From NCBI GenBank assembly GCA_009602725.1, contig WELB01000091.1:405257-462290 (forward strand): a stretch of 57,034 nt of DNA. Reading direction: 5' to 3'. How positions within the stretch are numbered: the stretch's first letter is position 1; every line of letters begins with the position of its first letter. Source of the DNA: Spirogloea muscicola. Lineage: Eukaryota > Streptophyta > Zygnematophyceae > Spirogloeales > Spirogloeaceae. The position numbers and the translations under genes are program-made. Below are positions 43,171-54,086 of this stretch, piece by piece. The notes beneath the pieces are model-generated. The model had not been told where the DNA came from. It saw only the letters and a list, made by a program, of their open reading frames with translations, and ran no database searches.

Positions 43171-44020
43171 NNNNNNNNNNNNNNNNNNNNNNNNNNNNNN
43201 NNNNNNNNNNNNNNNNNNNNNNNNNNNNNNNNNNNNNNNNNNNNNNNNNNNNNNNNNNNNNNNNNNNNNNNNNNNNNNNNNNNNNNNNNNNNNNNNNNNN
43301 NNNNNNNNNNNNNNNNNNNNNNNNNNNNNNNNNNNNNNNNNNNNNNNNNNNNNNNNNNNNNNNNNNNNNNNNNNNNNNNNNNNNNNNNNNNNNNNNNNNN
43401 NNNNNNNNNNNNNNNNNNNNNNNNNNNNNNNNNNNNNNNNNNNNNNNNNNNNNNNNNNNNNNNNNNNNNNNNNNNNNNNNNNNNNNNNNNNNNNNNNNNN
43501 NNNNNNNNNNNNNNNNNNNNNNNNNNNNNNNNNNNNNNNNNNNNNNNNNNNNNNNNNNNNNNNNNNNNNNNNNNNNNNNNNNNNNNNNNNNNNNNNNNNN
43601 NNNNNNNNNNNNNNNNNNNNNNNNNNNNNNNNNNNNNNNNNNNNNNNNNNNNNNNNNNNNNNNNNNNNNNNNNNNNNNNNNNNNNNNNNNNNNNNNNNNN
43701 NNNNNNNNNNNNNNNNNNNNNNNNNNNNNNNNNNNNNNNNNNNNNNNNNNNNNNNNNNNNNNNNNNNNNNNNNNNNNNNNNNNNNNNNNNNNNNNNNNNN
43801 NNNNNNNNNNNNNNNNNNNNNNNNNNNNNNNNNNNNNNNNNNNNNNNNNNNNNNNNNNNNNNNNNNNNNNNNNNNNNNNNNNNNNNNNNNNNNNNNNNNN
43901 NNNNNNNNNNNNNNNNNNNNNNNNNNNNNNNNNNNNNNNNNNNNNNNNNNNNNNNNNNNNNNNNNNNNNNNNNNNNNNNNNNNNNNNNNNNNNNNNNNNN
44001 NNNNNNNNNNNNNNNNNNNN
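43171..44020. other. Assembly gap (850 N)
   Basis: The gap holds the 5' ends of the two divergent genes on either side. Confidence 0.99.
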
Positions 44021-46057
44021 CCGGCCGTGGCCTGAGCGGCGCCGCCGGTGGCCGCCGCGCAGACCAACCGGCCTTCCTCAACTCCGCCGTCCGGGCCGCC
44101 ACGGCGCTGCGCCCCCTGGAGCTCCTGCGCGCCGTCAAGGCCGTCGAGGCCGCGCTCGGCCGCGACTTCCAGGCCGTCAGGTTTCGCCTTTCCCCATGCC
44201 GGAGCAATCGGCGGCGGCACTGGCGGCCATCGTCGCCGCTGCCGCTGCCAAGCAGGGAGTCTTTGGCAATGCCGCCACCTGATGGCGCAAGGCCATGGCT
44301 GCAAGTGACGCCGCCGCCGCCGCCGCTGCCAGGTACGGCCCTCGCCCCCTGGACGTGGACATCATCTTCTACGGATCCGAGACGGTCGCCGAGGACGCGC
44401 TCCAGATCCCCCACCCGCGCCTGCTCGAGCGGCCCTTCGTCCTCGCGCCCGTCGCCGACCTCCTCGACGCCGCCGGCGACCACGACGGCCACTGGTCCAC
44501 GCACCCATTCACCGCCGGCGGCGTGAGCAGGTAAGAGAACGCAGGTGCTTGAACCATTGGGTTGCAGGAGTGAGGGGACAGCTGCGGCGCACGCCGCAGC
44601 TCATGCTGAGCCGTTGGGGCAGGCGATGGGGTCAGGTCGGCGGGGAGGCGGCGGTGGGGAGTCCAGACCTCCGGCGCGTCATGCCGGTGGCAGGCCGCCT
44701 GTGGGACTGGTCGTCGCGCACGCACGTGATGGGCATCCTGAACGTCACGCCCGACAGCTTCAGCGACGGTGGCCGTTACGCAGCGGTGCTTATCTGGATC
44801 TCTTTGTTTGATGATGTACTTCATGGTGTCAGTTATTGCTTGATCTTTGATGTATTCAAAGGATCTCCATTTTTCAGTGATTGTGAGGTCATATGCGCAG
44901 GAATGACTGTCTATCTTGACTTGTATATTGGTAGTCTACATAATTTTACCACTCCTTGGCATCAATACAACCTGCGGCGCTTTGGCACTGCAGGTGGACA
45001 ACGCCGTGGCGCACGCACGGGCCATGGCCGGCGAGGGTGCCGACATTGTTGACGTCGGGGGCCAGTCGACGCGGCCGGGTGCCCCCCGTGTGCCGCCGCA
45101 GGAGGAGCTTCGACGCGTGCTGCCCGTCCTCGAGCGTTTGGCTGGCGACCCGGCCCTCACCGGCGTGATCCTGTCCGTGGACACCTTCAGCGCGGAGGTC
45201 GCCAGGGCGGCCGTTGGAGCCGGTGCTTGACCCGCTTCGCTCTTGCCGTACGTCAGATGGCGGCCGTCTGATCTTCTTATGTTTGCTTTTGCTCGTAGGC
45301 CAGTCTTTAGGCTCTAGGACCTTCATTTGATCTCCAATTAAGACCTGCACTTGAAACTGTGACATGACATGTGTGCTTCTTCTTGCTGCATTGCAATGCC
45401 TCTCAGGCGCGCAGATGGTGAACGACGTCTCAGGCGGCCTCCTCGATGCCAGCATGGTGGCATCGATCGCCGACCTCGGCGTGCCGCTCGTTATGATGCA
45501 CATGCGCGGGGACCCAGAAACGATGAGTTGCAGCAAGAACACGACGTACACGAATGTGTGCAGGTGCTGATCAGCCACAGTGCTCATTGACTGGGACTGA
45601 GCTTGATCCTAATGTAGTCAAAACATGATACAGGCAACTGATTAAAAGCTCTTTGCCATAATGCTTGTGCAGAGAGGTAGGTGAGGAGCTGGCGGCGAGG
45701 GCAAGCCTGGCGGAGTGTGCAGGCCTGCCAGCATGGCGCATGCTGCTTGACCCTGGACTCGGCTTCGCCAAGACGGGCGCCCAGAACCTGCGCCTGCTTC
45801 GAGACCTGCCGCAGTTTCGGCGCGCAATGGCAGCGCGTCATGGCCAAGCCCTGGCGCACTCGCCGCTGGTCGTTGGCCCATCCCGCAAGCGATTTTTAGG
45901 GGAAGTCGTGGGCCGGCGTCGACCCGAGGACCGAGACTTTGCGACGGCAGCAGCTGCCGCAGCAGCCGTCGCCGGCGGCGCGGACATTGTGCGGGTGCAC
46001 AACGTTGCCGGCGTCAGAGACGCTGTGCGTGTCGCCGACGCCATCTGGTGGCAGTGA
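44021..46057 (+). CDS. Bifunctional HPPK-DHPS (hydroxymethyldihydropterin pyrophosphokinase/dihydropteroate synthase), 5' end in the gap
   Basis: Seven exons join in phase: gap edge-44180, 44333-44522, 44600-44785, 44994-45222, 45407-45563 and 45673-46057, plus at least one exon in the gap. HPPK part: QPAFLNSAVRAATALRPLEL and YGPRPLDVDIIFYG (the R-x-x-D-x-D Mg/ATP motif). DHPS part: HVMGILNVTPDSFSDGG (first signature), GADIVDVGGQSTRPGA (second), VILSVDTFSAEVARAA, VNDVSGG, PLVMMHMRGDP, LLDPGLGFAKT, VVGPSRKRFLGEV and a terminal DIVRVHNVAGVRDAVRVADA. The enzyme pyrophosphorylates the pterin alcohol and then joins it to p-aminobenzoate, giving dihydropteroate for folate. In plants this fusion is mitochondrial and is the sulfonamide target. 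Both active-site sets look complete except for what lies in the gap. A transit peptide cannot be assessed. Confidence 0.95.
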
Positions 46058-46661
46058 CAGTGCTCTGGGGCTGGCCGAGCTCTCGCTGCACGTTTCTGCA
46101 TGAAGCGCATTGATTGAGCGACTGCTACCATATTGTCTGTGGTGCAAGTTCTGAACCTTCACAACATACCCCTAGGCTTAACTCTTCTATTAGTCTGTTG
46201 CACGACGGGCTACCACTCAGTAACATTGCCACGACTTTTCAGATTGAGGCAATCAAGATGGCAGCTGCGATGCTACTTTGAGTGCCAGTGGTGGCAGCAA
46301 AGCGCTGGGCAAGTGAATCAGAGTATGAGGGTGCTGAATGAGTGCCTTGCAGAGGAGGTTGCCGACACTAGATCAACAAATTGCTGAAGAAAGAGGAGGG
46401 GCTGCTGCCGGGGCCGCATGCGGTGACAAAAAAGCCCTTGCCAAGAAGGCAGAAGTAAGACTACCACGTCGAGTAATATAGTACATAGTATATAGTATAT
46501 AGTAAAATCTAGTCAATCCTGAATCTAACTTTGAGGTCAAAGTGAATCAAACAATCTGAGGTTAAATGCCAGATCTGATGTCTGGCATTGAACTAAGCGC
46601 AAATTGCGCCACAAAAATGGATGGCATACATGGGGCCCGGAGGCGTTTACTCTGTACATGG
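46058..46661. other. Intergenic between convergent genes
   Basis: No exon recognised. A short AT-rich array (tatagtatatagta units) lies at about 46478-46505. Confidence 0.5.
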
Positions 46662-47672
46662 TCAAGCGTGGTGGAGGAAGGTGTTATAGAAGTGGTCGAG
46701 ACAGTAGCTCTCATCAAGGAGCCGCAGCTCAGGGTTGAAGCGTATGGCGCGGAGCGTGGGGTGCGCAAGCAGCGCCAGGAGGCCCTCCTTGGAGACGCGG
46801 TGTGCGGGGCCCGGCGTGGCGGCGTGGCGGCCCGAGTCACGGAAGTCAGCCTCGCGCAGCGACGGCAGGCGCAGCAGCCACGACAGGACGGCGTCGGTGA
46901 GCACGGCGTCGGTGTCCTCCAGCCGCAGGCACTCGAGGCGGTGCAGGCCCACGAGGCGCCGCCACAGCGCGCCCTGGTCTTGCACGTCCAGCGCCGCCTC
47001 GCGGAGGTCCAGCGAGCGCAGCGCCGGGAGCTTGGCCAGGAATCGTGGGCACGACCGCATGGGCCCGGCGAGCGCCAGCGCTGTGATCGCCGGGCAGCTG
47101 TCGAAGGCACGGCTGGCGAAGGCCCGGGCCTCGAAGCCCATCAGTGCCGTCACGGCAACGGTCTCCAGTGCGGGGAACTCGCAGAGGTGCCGCAGGGACT
47201 CGACAGCCAGCGCCGTCTAAATCGTGATGCTCCGCAATGTCGGGCGCAGCACCCAGAGCGCCTCGATGTGCTTGTCGTGCACCGATGTAACTGCACAGAA
47301 TCATAGTGGAAAATCATAGTCATAAATTTGAATAACGGAACGGCTGAATGTGGGCATGACAAGCAGCTGACTCCAGAGTCTTTCACAAGCTTAGCGACAT
47401 GTAGCTGCTAACTCAGGGTTAGTGAATGCTGACTGGCATCATGAAGTACTCTGGCGCTCGCCAAGTGGGCGGCACTGGCGACAGTGAGGAGCCATGTGAG
47501 GGCACGCACAGGCGCCGGCGTTGATGCGGAGGTGCGTCAGGCGGAGCCAGACGGCGAGGCTGCGCAGGCCACGGTGGGTGGTGCCTGTGGGCAGCCAAAT
47601 GCTGAGGCGCTGCAGCCGCGGGCAGCACTTGGCCAGCCTTGCGAAGTCGTGGTCGTCCAGGTCGGTCGGCAG
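46662..47672 (-). CDS. Leucine-rich-repeat protein (F-box/LRR-like), 5' incomplete, interrupted by an in-frame TAG
   Basis: Two exons: 47672 to about 47508 and about 47292-46662. The first gives LPTDLDDHDFARLAKCCPRL, QRLSIWLP and LAVWLRLTHLRINAG. The second gives VHDKHIEALWVLRPTLRSIT, then after the TAG at 47219-47217 TALAVESLRHLCEFPALETV, CPAITALAL, LPALRSLDLREAALD, LECLRLEDTDAVL, and ends NTFLHHA. The roughly 22-24 residue spacing and the LxxLxL pattern fit LRRs of the F-box/LRR or RNI type, often ubiquitin-ligase substrate receptors. No F-box is visible; the 5' end would lie beyond the single N at 47724. The TAG lies exactly where the next LRR begins, so it may be a real nonsense mutation, a sequence error, or the ag of an unrecognised 3' splice site. 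Confidence 0.6.
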
Positions 47673-47723
47673 CTGCAATGGTGGATGGGGGGAGAGGGGG
47701 TTACAAAGTGCAGGGTAATAAAT

Positions 47724-47724
47724 N
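47724..47724. other. Single N between two 5'-truncated genes
   Basis: One N separates the 5' end of the minus-strand LRR gene from the OGT fragment on the plus strand. Confidence 0.95.
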
Positions 47725-48018
47725 TCATGCATGTGCCACTGTTTGTGTCTCCCTTGCATACTAACACTTGTGACAGACCATCCTCTGGATCACGTATGTG
47801 CAACAATCGTCAGTGAGTTTGAGTCACAGGGCAAGCAAGCACATGTCATCTTCTGAGAAGCTCTGACTACAACCTATGTAAATGTGACGTGGCAGTGACC
47901 TTCTGCTTCATTCTGAGTGGTGATAGTAGCATGCCTTGCTTGCCCCTCTCGCCACATTAGATTACGTAACATATCATTTGAGTTCTGCCCATACATAGCC
48001 TTGTCCTACTTTGTGCAG

Positions 48019-48652
48019 CCCCTTGTGCAATGCGCACACAACAGGAGTTGACGTGCTCTGGGCTGGTCTGCCAATGATAACGTTGCCGCTGCAGAAGATG
48101 GCCACTCGTGTTGCCATGTCCCTCGCCTTTGCATGTGGCTTGGGACCAGAAATGGTTGTATACAGGTAAGTCTTGGGCCTGTAGTGCAAATGGAGATATT
48201 GTGTTTGTACTTTTACATGATAAGTACATCTCGCGTCTTCCAGTAGGTGTTAAGTGTCACATGCATGCGCCTTCTTGCATGCAGCTTGGACGAGTACGAA
48301 GAGCGTGCTGTCATGTATGCCACCAATCCTGAATTGCTGAAAGCTTTGAGAGGGAAGCTGAGCAGAAATCGCTTTACTTGCCCGCTCTTTGACACTGCCC
48401 GCTGGGTAAGTCCTGATCCGCAACTTCTCTGATTCGTGGCCTTGGTCGTCTTCTGGCCTTGTAGAAAAACATTCCCTGCAAGAGAGTGCTGAATAATGCC
48501 TGCTTCCATGTGGCCCTTGCTCTGGGATGGCTGTGCAGGTGGTGAACTTTGAGCGTGCACTCTTTGCAATGTGGAAATTATACTGCAGGGGGCGTCATCC
48601 GAGCCCGTTCAAAATTTTGGAAGATGACAGGGCCTTCCCACTCCACGGGTAG
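48019..48652 (+). CDS. C-terminal part of an O-GlcNAc transferase (GT41, SECRET AGENT/OGT type), 5' part absent
   Basis: Three exons join in phase: 48019-48167, 48285-48405 and 48539-48652. They give [20 protein letters not shown] with [12 protein letters not shown] (the UDP-GlcNAc-binding HxTG...WxGxP region), [33 protein letters not shown], then [20 protein letters not shown] and a short tail. The match to the extreme C-terminus of plant and animal OGT is close. The enzyme adds O-GlcNAc to Ser/Thr of nuclear and cytosolic proteins. The TPR superhelix and most of the catalytic domain are missing: between the N at 47724 and 48018 there is no upstream exon. Either the sequence was lost at the join or this is a stranded gene fragment. 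All conserved residues in the part seen are intact, which favours missing sequence over decay. Confidence 0.92.
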
Positions 48653-50250
48653 TGCATTGGATGACAGTGGTGTGAGATGCTATTTTCCGGGTTGCACAGC
48701 CCCAATTGAGGTGTTGAGAGAGGTGGTGTACATGGAGGAGCACACGTGATGGGTGTGACTGGTGACTGTAGAAAATGCTAGAGCAGGCTGCAGCCTGCAG
48801 GGGCTGATAGCAGAATGAGCAGTAGGGCTGTGCGCGCTTGCACAAGTGCATATATACTCGTGCCAGCGCGCTTGTGTGAGGTCCAATAAAGATGAGGCAA
48901 AGGAAAGGTCGCAAAGAAAAGGTCGCATACATAAAGAATTGGCTGCCGAGATGCAATCGGGTCATAGTGCAAGCCAGTTGAGGGTGGGAAGGATTCAGAC
49001 AAGACGATCAAAGCTTGGCAAAGGCAGTGGTTATTGTAATCAGTGGTGCATGGGCAGGTGGTGCGTGATTCAGGAACATAACGAGCAGCAGGTGAGATTC
49101 AGGCGAGGTGCTGATGCCATGGTACTCAAGTAAGCGGCATCAGCAAGCTCTCCACAACTTCTGCCTCAGATGTTCTTTGAGTACCAAATGACTTAGCTAT
49201 TGCACCTATATTGATGTTGCTATAAGTCAGGGACTCATGCTGAGATATCAGGGTGTGATTCTTGACAGTCACCTGCAAGTGCACAAGGGCGGGCATCTGG
49301 GGTGGATCGGCAGGCTGACATTACCATGATTGCGAGATAGGAAGGGGTCGCCCAGGGAACCAGAGCCTCGGAAGGCAATACAGTTGCTGACAGGCTGAGT
49401 CAGTGCCGGCCCCTTCTACCAGCTCTGCTGATAGTTGCAGCAGCCTCCCTCTACGCACACTGCTGACCCTAGCAACAAGCTAGCACAACTGGAGTTCCAG
49501 CTTAGGCATGGACCTCGGTTGGGAGGTATAAGACCTGTGTGGCCAGCGATAGCTAGCTCAGCTGCTCCTACTTTTGAGCAGTATAATAGCTCTTCTAGTC
49601 AGGGTGATGTGCAGTGGCGGCCTATGAGGAGTCAATGACGAATGAGCTCAATGGGAAGGGGACATACCCGCTGTGCAAGGTAGAGGCTGCTGCAAGGGCA
49701 CAAACGGCATGGTGGTGCTGCAGTCGGGATCGTTGGAGGGACATGGAGAGGTGCATGCGGTAGCATGACACAAACCCGAAAGGCACGGAAGCCGCCAGGA
49801 AGTTCTGTACCGTGCTCGTGGTGGCGCTGATCAGCTGGAGAGGCCAGCAGCGGAAGTAGCGAGGACCACTGACCCACGGAACACCCATGGCTATGTACGA
49901 CCAGCAGGTAGAAGTCTTCGCATGCAGGATGGTCCACCTTTACTTACACTGTACTCGGCCACCTTCACAAACTAGCCGGCCTCTACAGGGACAGGCCCCT
50001 TCTTGCGGAAGCTGCCGATAAGGACAATCTCTGTGAGGGGCCGCTTGCAAACTCCAAGAGTGAAGCACCAACTCACCAAGCCTCGTTCGAGGGACCCAGG
50101 TGTAGAGCTGTACGGGCATCACCCCGGCGCTTGTCAGAGCTACTTGGACTCCCGCCTCCCACACGGTGGCGCGCACAGCATCGTGCAGGAGGTTGTTGGA
50201 GCCCGTGCGGCTGCTGCCTTTGGATCACCTGAGCATGTGGGTATACAGAA
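48653..50250. other. Gene-poor stretch
   Basis: No confident gene. On the minus strand 50210-49940 has an exon-like piece (HDAVRATVWEAGVQVALTSA, then YTWVPRTRLG and a gtgagt donor) followed by KRPLTEIVLIGSFRKKGPVP and FVKVAEYS with a gtaagt donor. An in-frame TAG (49974-49972) separates the last two blocks. I do not recognise the product; it may be an undetected or decaying gene. Confidence 0.35.
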
Positions 50251-50763
50251 TGGTAGGGAAGACTACTGGAAGGGAATGTTCCAGGAGTGGGCGATGGCTG
50301 TGGCTGGCCAGCCCAAGAAAATGGATGACAAATTTCGAGGGGGCCAGAAGGATAGAAGAAAGTGCTCGCCCATTGAGAATAGGGGCTGGAACAACCAGCC
50401 CGAAAAAGAATGAACAGAGTACGAGAAGGGGGCCAAGGGGGATAGAAGGACTCTTCCAGTAGAGGGAAATTGCTGTGAGAGGCCAGCCCAGAAAAGAGAA
50501 TTGACGAAGTTGGAAGGGGCCAGAAAGAGGAGAAGAAGAGCGTCAGAGCGTACAGCGACTTTGATGACTGGGTTCTCACTACAGCCGGTTGAGCAGCCGC
50601 AGGTCAGAGAAACTGGTCAGAGAAACCGGGTCTTCATAGCTGCAGGCTGCAGCCCAGAAAAAGCGCGACCGGCACGCAGGATGTGAAAGGGCCGGAAGGC
50701 GCGGCAGTGGAGTCTGGCGGGAGCTGAGGCTCTCCTCCCGCGCTGCTGCAGGCGCGGGCCGCA

Positions 50764-50766
50764 ATG

Positions 50767-50804
<38 letters not shown>

Positions 50805-50930
50805 TGGGTGGGGCGCACGGCGGGGGCCACCACCGGTCGGTGCATTTATGGCGCGCGCCACGTCAGCTCCGGCCCGTGCGACCGTCCTCTGCAGGTTCTG
50901 CCCGCGGGCGCCCCCGACTGCTGTAAGGCG
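50764..50930. other. GC-rich alanine-repeat open stretch, possible exon on either strand
   Basis: A (gcc)n run gives poly-Ala in both directions, followed by non-repetitive GC-rich sequence. It resembles other first exons in this window but has no family match. Confidence 0.25.
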
Positions 50931-51404
50931 CCTTACCGGTACAGGTCAAACCTCGTTATAGGCACCCCAAGATAAGGGCACATTTAGAGATTGCTAGCGA
51001 GACTTTTGAAGAGAACAAGAGGCGCAAACATAGCAGAGACAATGTTTATCAGGGCCCTAAATACTCGATAGTGGCACCATTTTGCGGGAAGCACTTTTCT
51101 CCCCAGGCAAATGTGACTCGATCAGGGAACGTGCCGTTATGTACAGGCACAGCTTTTCGGGGCAGATTCCCCCACTAGAAGGAAGAAAAGAAGAAAGGGC
51201 TCGCCCATTGAGGATAGGGGCTGGACAAGCCGGCCCAAAAAAGAATGAACAAAGAACGAGAAGGGCCTAGCCTCTCTGATTTGCGGCTGCTTAGCAGGGG
51301 TTACTGAGTAGTTTGTAGCTGCTTTCTTTCTTTGTGTGCTTTGGTTTCTTAGCACTAGAAGTGCCTATATGAATACATCAACATATCTCTCATATTCTCT
51401 ACAG

Positions 51405-51530
51405 GGATTAGGGTGGAGGTTCAGGGTTTAGGTGTGGGGTTTAAGGTTTGGGTTTAGGGTTAGGGTTTAAAAACCCTAAACCCTAAACCCTTAAAACCTA
51501 GACCCTAACCCTAGACCTAAACCCAAAAAG
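51405..51530. repeat. Head-to-head telomere-like inverted repeat
   Basis: G-rich units (gggtttaggtgtggggttta, ggtttgggtttagggttagg) run directly into C-rich units (aaaaaccctaaaccctaaac, ccttaaaacctagaccctaa). The turn is at about 51470. This is the TTTAGGG-to-CCCTAAA order of a telomere end-to-end join, although the repeats are degenerate. Confidence 0.85.
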
Positions 51531-52910
51531 CCATTTTTCAATATAATTCGATATATTGCTGATTGTCACGGTAGAAGCACATTTGGGGGCAATAGTGCCT
51601 CAACAACGAACAAGCACACCTCGATATAGTCACATATTTTCGCCAAACCGGCCGACGTGCCTATAACAAGGTATGACCGGTAAGGCGGTCCTTCAGAGGA
51701 TCTACCTCGTGCGGGTGCACGTGCCTCCCACTTGATGCACATGGATTGGGCGCTGACGTCAGCGGATGGGGGGCTTCCCCCCACAACCAAACGCAAACGC
51801 GTGTGTATTAGATGGAGGGCCATATGTAGCCAAGTACAAAAGGCAAGCACATTCACAAATGGACGTCACCTGCTGCCAAGCTGACCCGCTCAGTAACCAC
51901 GAGTCAGCACTTGGGGCAAGGGCGGTGAAAAGCCAGCCCGAAAAGAGTTGACAAAGGTTCGAAGGGGCCAAATTACGGAGGGGCCGAAAGAAGAAAGCGC
52001 TGTCAGAACGGATGTAGGATGGACAACTCAGTAGCTACGAGTGAGGAGCCTCAAATTCGGACAGACTAGCTGCCGGTAAACAATCCCCCTGACGAAAGCC
52101 AGAGGCTGCAGCGAGCAGTGGGAGGCCAGCCCGCAAGAAAGGAAGGAAGTGGCTCTACCAACGACGAAGTGGCTCTCCCACAGAAGGTAGGGGCTGGGAA
52201 AGGCCAGCCCAAAACTATGAACAAGGTCCAATGAGCCGAAGGCGCCGAAACCCCACAGCTATGCACGAGACTATGGCAGATGGGAGCTTAGTACACAGGG
52301 AATCATTAGTAACCACGAGTTAGCCGCAGCAAGTCGGAGTAAGTAACAGCTGGGAAAGACAGAAAGAGGCACCCCGACGAGACCTAGAAGCAGCAGCTAT
52401 AGAGCGGCCTGCACGCAAGTGGACTGAGTGAGCCAGGAAGGAGACAGACAGCCGCTTTCGACAGACCTGGGCAAGCGACCCGGCAGCGTTGAAGCCGGCA
52501 GCTCCCCTTGCGGACCTTGCCGACGATCGATGGCCTGCCGGGCAAGCTGCTGCAGAAGGTCCAGCCAGTGGCTGCCGAAGGCCCTGTGCACGTTGATCGC
52601 AAGTGCCGCGAACTCTCCCAAAGTGGGTCAGGGCTGTAGACAGCCTGCCCGAAGAGATCCGACAGGGTCCGAAGGGGCCAGAAGCGCTTTCTCAAAGCTC
52701 CTTCCCGGTAGGCTTATCACTTGGTAAGCTCTATTGAGGAGCCAAAGCCCGCACGGAGTGTGGATCCCAATGTATGGGCCGGTCATCTGGCATCGATTTG
52801 AAGATCTCCACGTGCTGACCCCATCGTTACTAAGCATGGACGAAAGAAGCAGGCTCTGCCGAAAAGAGAGAAGACTCTTCCAGTAGAGGCCGATGGCTGT
52901 GAACTGTGGC

Positions 52911-54086
52911 AGCGCAGCAGGTGATCTCACCTGTAGATGAACTTGGCTTCGTACTTGGGTCTCTGACGGCGGATGTTCGACCCCAACCCCGGCGGCCCAC
53001 CAACCCTGTCGGAGCTGCTATGAACACAAAATGTTTGCCCGAGAGCTTCCCGATGATAGTCCTTGCTTTTCTGTGTTTGATTGACAAGCTTTCATTCATG
53101 CTGGTATCACATGGTCATCAATGTCGCTTGAGTGATTCTGTGATGTGGCAGGGATCTGCACTGCTCGAGGCAAGCTCTTTCATGGAAGAATGCTTGTGGC
53201 TTTGAACAACTTGCACATCGCCCAACATCAGGATAAGCAAAGGTATGCTGTAAGTTGTAGTGGCCAATACAAGTGTATACTTTATGTTTATCTGGATTAT
53301 TTTGTGTACTTCACAATTCAAACTACAGGTAAATCTCGTCAACAGGACTTCCGCATTTTCAGATCGTGGAGAAGCTTCTCATGCTTCGAGGCTCATGCAA
53401 TTGCATGATAAAAACAATGTGCAGGATCTTGCTTGTCAGTTGAGCTATATTGACACTACCCCATCAACAGTGGCCTTCTGATAAAATGTCTTCCATGATC
53501 TGTCATCATTCCGACCAGGCAGCCGTCAATCTCTTGTGCTCAAATTGCAACAAGGGTTGGCAAAAACCTGGCCCTTGTCCAGCTACGGCGAGGCACACGT
53601 CAAAAGGAGAATGTCGTTCAAGCTCCAGGAACCTCATATGTTCATATCTTCACGGCAGTATCAAGCTTTACTTGAATCCTCAGGCAAAAGCTTCAAGGCT
53701 TCTGAACTCCCTCTGTCCTTGTCTTTCTCATGAACAGGTCTTTCGATGTCCAGTTCCTCATTGAATGACATTAAGTTGCTGGGAATTTACCCCAAAAGGC
53801 AACAAATGACAAAAAGCATCAGGGTGGGAGTGTGGGTTAGCACGTTAGTCATTGCAATCAAGACTCGTACATGATACAGTCATAACCAGGATACAACTGG
53901 TGGCTAGGATCAGCAGGCTGTATGTACCAGAAAACAGGCAAGGTATGTCAAATCATGCGCAATTCTGCAAAGCTGTTAATTCATGACCGTGCTTAGTCAT
54001 GTCTTATTTGTGCCTGACTTGTGCTGAAAACTTGGCATTCAAATGTCAGATTCGTTCGTAAACAGGGCGTTGATAAAGACTGGAAC
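52911..54086. other. Unassigned stretch with weak coding signals
   Basis: Possible plus-strand exons: 53155-53242 (GKLFHGRMLVALNNLHIAQH), 53331-53420 (RTSAFSDRGEASHASRLMQL) and 53530-53730 (FKLQEPHMFISSRQYQALLE). A possible minus-strand exon lies at 53025-52933 (NIRRQRPKYEAKFIYR with a gtgaga donor). None matches a family I know and the phases do not join cleanly. Treat these as candidates only. Confidence 0.3.

Larger units (their letters stand above)
50251..52910 (+). repeat. Cluster of the dispersed ~90-bp repeat family and decayed retroelement pieces
   Basis: At least eight copies in plus orientation: about 50270-50355, 50357-50450, 50450-50535, 50640-50700, 51180-51275, 51910-51985, 52112-52230 and 52615-52695, with a partial at 52845-52905. 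The shared plan is aagaag, a cGcCcATTGAG-type box, gataGGGGCTG, GGCCAGCCC, aaAAgaATGAACaaaGTnCGA and GGGGCCagaag. The paired ggctgg/ccagcc can form a stem. The copy at 20936-21012 (and its mirror) lies in the retroelement leader. The piece at 52330-52440 (aggcaccccgacgagacc) resembles the element's tail, and 51295-51355 resembles its leader in inverted order. No coding gene was recognised; the class of the ~90-bp unit is unknown. Confidence 0.7.

Noticed and set aside
42390-44526. Frames of more than 500 residues spanning 42.4-44.5 kb
   Set aside because: Most of their length is the 850-N gap; the flanking parts belong to different genes on opposite strands.
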